From: a virus
Strand: one strand, 5' to 3'
IMG/VR virus record: IMGVR_UViG_3300028844_003231
Coordinates: 1 to 46,152 of that record
Length of the DNA: 46,152 nt
In this document: positions 40,875 to 46,152 of the stretch, in pieces
How positions within the stretch are numbered: position 1 is the first letter of the stretch
Layout of the letters: every line of letters starts with the position of its first letter
The notes under the pieces: model-generated
Told to the model about the DNA's origin: nothing
Database searches by the model: none
The model's input: the letters and a program-made list of their open reading frames with translations, nothing else
Made by a program: the position numbers and the translations under genes

Positions 40875-41741
40875 ATGGCATATTCATCAAGTAGTGGAAG
40901 TTTTTCTTTCGCAGCTGGAGAACAGCATTTCATTCCAGAAGTCTTTTCTAAAAAATTACAAGCTAAGTTTTACGCACAGACAGTTTTATCTGAGGTAACA
41001 ACTAACGAGTATGAAGGAGAAATTTCTGGGTTAGGTAACAAAGTAAACATAAGAACAGTACCAGCAGTAACAGTTGCTGACTACACAGGTTCTTTGTCTT
41101 ACGCTGATGTAACATCTAGCACTATTGAGTTGGACATCAACAAAGCTAAAAGCTACGCTTTTAAAGTTGACGATATCTTAAGAATGCAAGCTGATATTGA
41201 TTTCATGAACGAGGCAGCAGGTGATGCAGCTCAGAACATGAAGATCGCTATTGAGCAAGATGTGTTCGCAAACGTAGCGGCTGGTTCGTCTTTAACAGAC
41301 ATCAACTCTACACCTGCTGACATCACATCAAGCACTGTGCTTGGTCACATTCTTTCTGCTGGAGAGCAGTTGGACGACAACAACATTCCTGAAGAAGGAA
41401 GATTTATGATTGTCAACCCAGCGGTTGCTACTCTAATTAAGCAGTCAGAGCTAAGACAAGCTTACTTAACTGGTGATAGCGTTTCACCTTTAAGAAATGG
41501 CTTCATTGGAAAAATTGATAGATTCAACATGTATGTATCTAACAATCTGTCTACAACATCAGGTGTAACATCTGGTCTTTATGGACATCCAAAAGCTATT
41601 GCTTATGCATCTCAAATGACTAACACTGAAACTGTAAGACTTGAGTCTTCATTCGGTGATGGCGTTAGAGGTTTATCTGTATACGGATACAAAGTTATCC
41701 TGCCTACAGCTATCGGTGAATTCAAGCTACAAGTTGCTTAA
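40875..41741 (+). CDS. major capsid protein
   Basis: 288 residues with AGGAG before the ATG. Contains FIPEVFSKKLQAKFYAQTVLSE, GNKVNIRTVPAVTVADY, a helix AGDAAQNMKIAIEQDVFANV, and GRFMIVNPAVATLIKQSELRQAYLTGD, which are typical of marine podovirus HK97-fold capsid proteins. Codon use is more even and GC slightly higher than its neighbours, as for highly expressed genes. A strong terminator follows. Confidence 0.93.
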   Translation: MAYSSSSGSFSFAAGEQHFIPEVFSKKLQAKFYAQTVLSEVTTNEYEGEISGLGNKVNIRTVPAVTVADYTGSLSYADVTSSTIELDINKAKSYAFKVDDILRMQADIDFMNEAAGDAAQNMKIAIEQDVFANVAAGSSLTDINSTPADITSSTVLGHILSAGEQLDDNNIPEEGRFMIVNPAVATLIKQSELRQAYLTGDSVSPLRNGFIGKIDRFNMYVSNNLSTTSGVTSGLYGHPKAIAYASQMTNTETVRLESSFGDGVRGLSVYGYKVILPTAIGEFKLQVA

Positions 41742-41751
41742 TTAACCACCC

Positions 41752-41777
41752 GGGGAGCTTCGGCTCCCCACTTTTTT
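41752..41777 (+). terminator. intrinsic terminator after the capsid gene
   Basis: GGGGAGC-TTCG-GCTCCCC, a 7-bp GC-rich stem with a UUCG tetraloop, followed by AC and six T. It probably limits readthrough so the capsid gene has the highest message level. Confidence 0.95.
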
Positions 41778-41813
41778 GTGATACCTTATTCATACTAACA
41801 ACAGGAGCTTACT

Positions 41814-42095
41814 ATGAACAAAGACGAATTAGTTGAACACGCCAAAGAAGAATTTGGTGTAGACCTTAATAAAAAAACGAAACTTGCCGATCTAGAGGCT
41901 CAGGTAGAAGATCTTAAAAAGAAAAAGCCACAGCCAAAATCAGAACCAAAAACAGGCAGCAATGATCCCATTGCTTCCAAAGGCGAGCATGGAAAGGTTG
42001 TACCTTGGAACCCTGCACACAGAGCAGAGTACTGGCAATTCATCTATGATGAAAGATCTCTTTCAGAAGAAGAGAAAAAATTACTAGGACTATAA
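41814..42095 (+). CDS. small protein with HeH/SAP-like N-terminus
   Basis: 93 residues with ACAGGAG before the ATG. The N-terminal 35 residues (KDELVEHAKEEFGVDLNKKTKLADLEAQVEDL) resemble a HeH/LEM-like helix-loop-helix. A Lys/Pro linker leads to PWNPAHRAEYWQFIYDERSLSEEEKKLLGL. It sits between capsid and adaptor genes; a head-associated role is likely. Confidence 0.7.
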   Translation: MNKDELVEHAKEEFGVDLNKKTKLADLEAQVEDLKKKKPQPKSEPKTGSNDPIASKGEHGKVVPWNPAHRAEYWQFIYDERSLSEEEKKLLGL

Positions 42096-42761
42096 ATGGC
42101 AACCGTTAAAGTAATAGATTTAATTGATAGAGCTGAGGAGATTTTACAGGACACTACGAATGTAAGATGGTCCCAACAAACCTTATTGAACTATCTAAAC
42201 GATGCTCAGAGAGAGGTCGTTTTATTTAGACCAGATGCGAATCCAGTTAATGAAACATTTACTCTAACAGCAAACAGTGCAAAACAAACATTACCAAGTT
42301 CTGCATTAAGGTTGATATCAATTTATAAGAATACGAACCCAACAACAAAACCAATTACTAATATTGAAAGAAGGGTGCTGGATGATCAAATAGAAGATTG
42401 GCATGGAACCACAGGATCTAATGTTGAGCACTATGCTTACGACCCATTAGACCCAAAAGTATTTTATGTTTATCCCGGAACAACAGCATCAGACGCAACA
42501 ATAGATCTTGTTTACAGCTCATCGCCATCAGACATAACGATATCAGACTTTGCAACAACAACAACAACTATATCCTTGGACGATGTTTATGCTAACTCTA
42601 TATTAGACTTTATGTTATATAGAGCGTACCAAAAAGATACTGAGTATGCTGGAGACATGCAAAGAGCAGGTGTTTATATGCAGTCATTTCAACAGTCTTT
42701 AGGAATTAAAAACCAAGTTGATGCAGTGTCTGCTCCCAAGCCATCAACACCAACACAATAG
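42096..42761 (+). CDS. head-tail adaptor / tail tubular protein A-like
   Basis: 221 residues. DLIDRAEEILQDTTNVRWSQQTLLNYLNDAQREVVLFRPDAN followed by a beta domain and a C-terminal helical pair (ILDFMLYRAYQKDTEYAGDMQRAGVY) matches podovirus adaptors (DUF6682-type, gp11-like). It forms the ring between portal and tail. The ATG abuts the previous stop. Confidence 0.82.
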   Translation: MATVKVIDLIDRAEEILQDTTNVRWSQQTLLNYLNDAQREVVLFRPDANPVNETFTLTANSAKQTLPSSALRLISIYKNTNPTTKPITNIERRVLDDQIEDWHGTTGSNVEHYAYDPLDPKVFYVYPGTTASDATIDLVYSSSPSDITISDFATTTTTISLDDVYANSILDFMLYRAYQKDTEYAGDMQRAGVYMQSFQQSLGIKNQVDAVSAPKPSTPTQ

Positions 42762-42767
42762 TGATTT

Positions 42768-43448
42768 ATGGCAGTAGCAAAAAAATTAGAGTCTTTAGTA
42801 CCTAAAGTAAAAAGAGAAGCCCCGAACTGCCCATCATTTATTATTTTAGATGAAATAAGAAACACACTTATTGATTTTTGTATTAACACAGATATATATA
42901 TGCAAGATCTCACACCATTTGTGGTCGCTTCAAATATTAATCAGTATGACGCAAGCGATTTAGATATACCGGGCGGAACAGAGCTTAATCACATTATTGA
43001 TATCTTTAGAACTAACTCTGATTCAAGCACATCTCAGGCATCACAAAAAAAATTAGTTCCTTTAAAGGCTAGAGCACAAATTGGATCTCAGTCTATTTTT
43101 AGTGTTTATGGAAAAGGTAGGGTTGAATATTATGCTCAAAAAGACCACGAAACAATTCTTGTTGCCCCAACGCCAGAAACAACAGAAACCCTTTATGCTC
43201 TATATAGTTTAAAACCAACACAAACAGCAACAAGCGTACCAAACATTATTGCCAACGAATACCAAGAAGTAATTGTGCATGGAGCACTTTATAGATTACA
43301 AATGATGAAAGATTCGCCTTGGTCTGATCTTCAGGCTGCCGATTTAAATAAAAGAATGTATGATAAAGGAGAAGCCTTAGCAGTCAGAAAAACAAAATAC
43401 GGAGGCGTTGGAGCACCGTTGACTGTTAAGTATCAGGAGTTTATATAA
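42768..43448 (+). CDS. second adaptor-type tail protein
   Basis: 226 residues. Helical start (PNCPSFIILDEIRNTLIDFCINTDIYMQDL), beta centre (GRVEYYAQKDHETILVAPTPETTETLYALYSLKPT) and helical end (NEYQEVIVHGALYRLQMMK). The organisation parallels the preceding adaptor, suggesting a paralogous ring protein of the tail. Stop overlaps the next start. Confidence 0.75.
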   Translation: MAVAKKLESLVPKVKREAPNCPSFIILDEIRNTLIDFCINTDIYMQDLTPFVVASNINQYDASDLDIPGGTELNHIIDIFRTNSDSSTSQASQKKLVPLKARAQIGSQSIFSVYGKGRVEYYAQKDHETILVAPTPETTETLYALYSLKPTQTATSVPNIIANEYQEVIVHGALYRLQMMKDSPWSDLQAADLNKRMYDKGEALAVRKTKYGGVGAPLTVKYQEFI

Positions 43449-43822
43449 TGGCTTATTCAGAAACAATAAAATTAGTAAAGGGAGACACCCTGCCAGAACT
43501 AACGATTACTTTAAAAGATAGTAATACCGCAGCCCCCGGCAAAACATTAGATGCAGAAGACCCAACAACTTTTGCACCTATAGATGTTACTGGTGGAACT
43601 GTAAGGGTTAGGATTAGACAAATTGGATCAACAACAATATTAAAAACCGTAGTTACAACAATAACCTCTGCTGAAGATGGAAAGGTAAGCATGTTATTCC
43701 CGGCAGACACATTTGATGAGGCTGGCTTTTTTGAGGCTGAGGTAGAATTCACAACCTCTGGCGGAAACATACAGACCGTAAACGACTTAATAAAATTGAG
43801 CGTGAGAGATGATTTTGACTAA
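43448..43822 (+). CDS. BppU-N-like tail/baseplate protein
   Basis: 124 residues. KGDTLPELTITLKDSNTAA, DVTGGTVRVRIRQIGSTT, and DEAGFFEAEVEFTTSGGNIQTV form the beta-sandwich signature of the BppU N-terminal domain, used to attach fibres or accessory proteins to tails. Start and stop both overlap neighbours. Confidence 0.78.
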   Translation: MAYSETIKLVKGDTLPELTITLKDSNTAAPGKTLDAEDPTTFAPIDVTGGTVRVRIRQIGSTTILKTVVTTITSAEDGKVSMLFPADTFDEAGFFEAEVEFTTSGGNIQTVNDLIKLSVRDDFD

Positions 43823-44919
43823 TGGCTATAAAGTTAATAGTAGAATATTCATCTCTACATCTTACAACAACAAAACAGAAACTAGCATCACTATCACTAT
43901 CTAGCGAAACTTCTGCTCTCTTACAGTTTGTAAATTTAAACACTTCTTTAAATTACACAGACCTTGAAACTGTTTTATTTTTAGATTCAGACCCAAAAAA
44001 TTTATATTTTTCCGAACAATATAATTCTCCACATGCACTATCTCTAAACCTTTCTGAAGATTTATTATTTAACTTAGAAAGACCCATATCTGATTCTTTG
44101 ACAATTACAGAATCTTTGTCAAAATCAACAACATCAGGACTGTTTGATTCTTTACCAATAATAGATTCGCCAGAAATTTTGACAAACAAGACTAGGTCAG
44201 ACTCTCTGTCGATAACAGAAGCTTCGGTATTAAGCACAAATACAAACAAGCAAGAGGTCGTGCTAATGTCTGAGTCTGAGGAAAAAGATGTTGCCTTGGC
44301 AAAAGAAGACTCTATGTCTGTTACAGAAGCCACCGAACTTAATTCACAGCCAAACAAACAAGACTCATTATCTCTATCTGAATCTTTGTCTAGGGTTGTT
44401 AATTTTATTAGAGAGTTTACAGACGCTTTTACCCTAGATGATCTTGCCAGCGTAGACGACCCCCTACAGACTGATGTTGGCTTAGACAAAACAAACATTA
44501 CAACCCTAACGGAAGAACATATTTATTTTCTTTCAAAGGTTCTATCAGACTCTTATACAATTACAGAAAACGCAGAGCTGTTGTTTACCAAGCCAGCCTC
44601 AGACTCCCTGACCCTATCAGAGGCTTCTTCTCTACTGGTGGCTTTAAGTAAAACAGACAGCGTTACCATATCTGAAACCCTTGCTTACTTGCTTAGCAGC
44701 ATTTTTACAGACTCGGTGTCTTTTCTAGACTCCGATGCAAAATCATTTATTACAGCAAGGAGTGATACCGCTTCACTATCAGACCAAGAAGTGATATCTT
44801 TTTCACAAAGCTTGACAGATACAACCTCTGTTGCTGAGTCATTGGCATTAGCGTTTGATCCAGCCCCAAGGGGTCTTGTGTTAAACACTCGGGCTTTAAA
44901 CACTGGTGTATTAAATTAG
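43822..44919 (+). CDS. Ser/Asp-rich repeat virion protein
   Basis: 365 residues, of which about 270 consist of units of roughly 18-19 residues with the core DS(L/V/Y)(T/S)(I/L/V)(S/T)E, for example SDSLTLSEASSLLVALSKT and DSVTISETLAYLLSSIFT. The pattern of short strands suggests a beta-solenoid or fibre. It ends with RGLVLNTRALNTGVLN, a motif often seen at the C-terminus of such phage proteins. It lies between baseplate-type and fibre-type genes, so a virion surface role is likely. Confidence 0.7.
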   Translation: MAIKLIVEYSSLHLTTTKQKLASLSLSSETSALLQFVNLNTSLNYTDLETVLFLDSDPKNLYFSEQYNSPHALSLNLSEDLLFNLERPISDSLTITESLSKSTTSGLFDSLPIIDSPEILTNKTRSDSLSITEASVLSTNTNKQEVVLMSESEEKDVALAKEDSMSVTEATELNSQPNKQDSLSLSESLSRVVNFIREFTDAFTLDDLASVDDPLQTDVGLDKTNITTLTEEHIYFLSKVLSDSYTITENAELLFTKPASDSLTLSEASSLLVALSKTDSVTISETLAYLLSSIFTDSVSFLDSDAKSFITARSDTASLSDQEVISFSQSLTDTTSVAESLALAFDPAPRGLVLNTRALNTGVLN

Positions 44920-44929
44920 GAGACTATAA

Positions 44930-45355
44930 ATGTTAAAAGATGGATTAAAACTTACGGGTAAGTTAAAGATCGCTATAAATGGAAATACTGTACAGGAGAT
45001 TCCCAACCTAGTTGTGACCGACGGCAAAGACTATGTTGCATCAAGAATGAAAGATGCTACTGCCACCGCCATGTCGCACATGGCTATTGGAACAGGGTCT
45101 ACTGCTGCGGCTGCTGGCGATTCCGCATTAGGAAATGAGGCGGGTCGAGTAGCACTAACTTCTACCACCGTTACCGACAACGAAGTCGCATATGTTGCAA
45201 CTTTTGGTGCTGGTACTGGTACTGGAGCCATTACTGAAGCGGGTATTTTGAATGCTGCTTCTAGTGGAACTCTTCTTTGTAGAACAGTTTTTTCGGTTGT
45301 AAACAAAGGATCAGCGGACTCAATGACAATTACTTGGACTGTAACGGTTTCTTAA
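44930..45355 (+). CDS. tail protein of the collar/fibre-connector type
   Basis: 141 residues with AGGAGAC before the ATG. Regular beta sequence: KLKIAINGNTVQEIPNLVVTDGKDYVASRM, MSHMAIGTGSTAAAAGD, NEVAYVATFGAGTGTGAITEAGIL, MTITWTVTVS. The AIGTGSTAAAAGDS.LGNE and ITEAGIL motifs occur in many phage tail proteins. Probably joins fibre and tail tube. Confidence 0.78.
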   Translation: MLKDGLKLTGKLKIAINGNTVQEIPNLVVTDGKDYVASRMKDATATAMSHMAIGTGSTAAAAGDSALGNEAGRVALTSTTVTDNEVAYVATFGAGTGTGAITEAGILNAASSGTLLCRTVFSVVNKGSADSMTITWTVTVS

Positions 45356-45372
45356 TTAAATAGGAGGAACCC

Positions 45373-46152
45373 GTGGCAGTTGTTTTTAAAAACAATGCAA
45401 ATACTGTCCTTGCATCTGATATTACGTCGTCTCAGACGAGTATTACTGTTGATGACGGATCTGTCTTTGCGAGCCTAGGTGCTGGAGAGCACTTCTTTTG
45501 TACGCTTGATGACGGCACCAACAACGAGATTGTCAAGGTTACCGCTATTAGCGGCAACACTCTTACCATAGTAAGGGGTCAGGAAAGCACAACCGCCCGA
45601 GCGTTTTTAACTAACCACATTATAGAATCCCGAGTAACAGCCGGGATCATGGAGTTATTCCCCCAACTAGACGGCGGAGAAATTACAGCCGATGAATTTA
45701 TCGGTGACTTCAGAGGGTCGGTATTATTTAAAGCCCAAGCGGGCGAAGCCCTAAGCAAAGGTGATGCGGTTTATATTTCTGGTATATCAGGAAACACAAC
45801 CGTTGTATCAAAGGCTGACGCAGACGATGCTGCTAAAATGCCAGCATTCGGCATTGCTTCAGACGCCGCATCTATAAACACCCCAGTAGATGTATATACT
45901 ACCGGGATATTAAGCAACATTAATACATCTTCCTACTCTGTAGGAGACGAGCTTTTTGTATCCACAACCGCAGGAACCCTATCAGACACCGCTCCCACAG
46001 GAGAATCATCCAGCATACAAAAAATAGCAAAAGTTACAAGATCAGACGCAAGTGCTGGATCAATATTTATTACAGGTGCAGGAAGATCTAATGCTGTATC
46101 AAACCTTAATGACGGAAAAATATTCTTAGGTAATGGTTCTAATCAAGCAGTT
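45373..46152 (+). CDS. tail fibre-like protein, 3'-truncated by the window edge
   Basis: GTG start with TAGGAGG seven bases upstream; 260 codons are visible and the frame is still open at the last base. AVVFKNNANTVLASDITSSQTSITVDDG, then LSKGDAVYISGISGN and YSVGDELFVSTTAGTLS, are typical of marine phage fibre proteins. The last residues (NDGKIFLGNGSNQAV) usually precede long beta or collagen-like repeats, which may lie outside this window. Confidence 0.8.
   Translation, partial: MAVVFKNNANTVLASDITSSQTSITVDDGSVFASLGAGEHFFCTLDDGTNNEIVKVTAISGNTLTIVRGQESTTARAFLTNHIIESRVTAGIMELFPQLDGGEITADEFIGDFRGSVLFKAQAGEALSKGDAVYISGISGNTTVVSKADADDAAKMPAFGIASDAASINTPVDVYTTGILSNINTSSYSVGDELFVSTTAGTLSDTAPTGESSSIQKIAKVTRSDASAGSIFITGAGRSNAVSNLNDGKIFLGNGSNQAV

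Noticed and set aside
1-46152. CRISPR arrays, insertion sequences, rRNA or tRNA genes
   Set aside because: No regularly spaced short repeats, transposase or RNA gene of those kinds was seen.

Overview
The window is most of the genome of an AT-rich, tailed marine phage with podovirus-like structural genes. The host is probably a marine alphaproteobacterium (SAR11/SAR116-like); I infer this from overall gene style and base composition, not from a marker. Both ends cut a gene: a glycosyltransferase on the left and a tail-fibre-like protein on the right. The contig could therefore be a linearised circle. A tyrosine integrase shows the phage is at least potentially temperate. I see no DNA polymerase, RNA polymerase or clear CI-type repressor.

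Layout. (1) 2-2783, rightward: GT25-like and PLOD-like (lysyl hydroxylase/glucosyltransferase) genes, then a lipoprotein-like gene and three small membrane proteins including a 3TM holin. (2) 2876-19302, rightward: a tail-associated structural protein, a lambda-J-like fibre, a GNAT-fold protein, and a DNA-ejection set ending in a 2702-residue polyvalent protein. (3) 23796-19380, leftward: ERF annealing protein, YqaJ exonuclease, ribbon-helix-helix protein, SSB-like protein, PD-(D/E)XK nuclease and integrase. (4) 23881-29245, rightward: HTH replication protein, DnaB helicase, Ref-like nuclease, DUF3310 protein and many tiny basic proteins. Modules 3 and 4 diverge from one 38-bp stretch that carries a promoter on each strand. 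(5) 34220-29249, leftward: an operon of small unknown proteins. (6) 34334-46152, rightward: holin-like protein, DUF5675 protein, HNH nuclease, small and large terminase, portal, scaffold, major capsid, adaptors and tail proteins.

The most striking structure is in module 5. Five self-cleaving hammerhead ribozyme motifs lie on the minus strand within 2.1 kb. Four (31854-31903, 32269-32322, 33040-33104, 33523-33576) are type I with the full conserved core. The fifth (33932-33987) is type III. Stem sequences differ between copies but pairing is kept, which is strong internal covariation evidence. Every true intergenic gap in the first 2.4 kb of the operon holds one ribozyme just before the ribosome binding site, and every other junction there is a short start/stop overlap. 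The array would cut the polycistronic message into five translation-ready pieces. Two near-identical promoters (around 34200 and 32360) feed it, both with a GTATAC palindrome at the expected start site; the integrase operon promoter has the same palindrome in its spacer.

A second interesting point is the PLOD-like enzyme, which keeps the manganese and iron ligand positions of animal lysyl hydroxylase 3. Its glycosyltransferase domain is split over two overlapping reading frames and appears to have lost about 20 residues at the junction.
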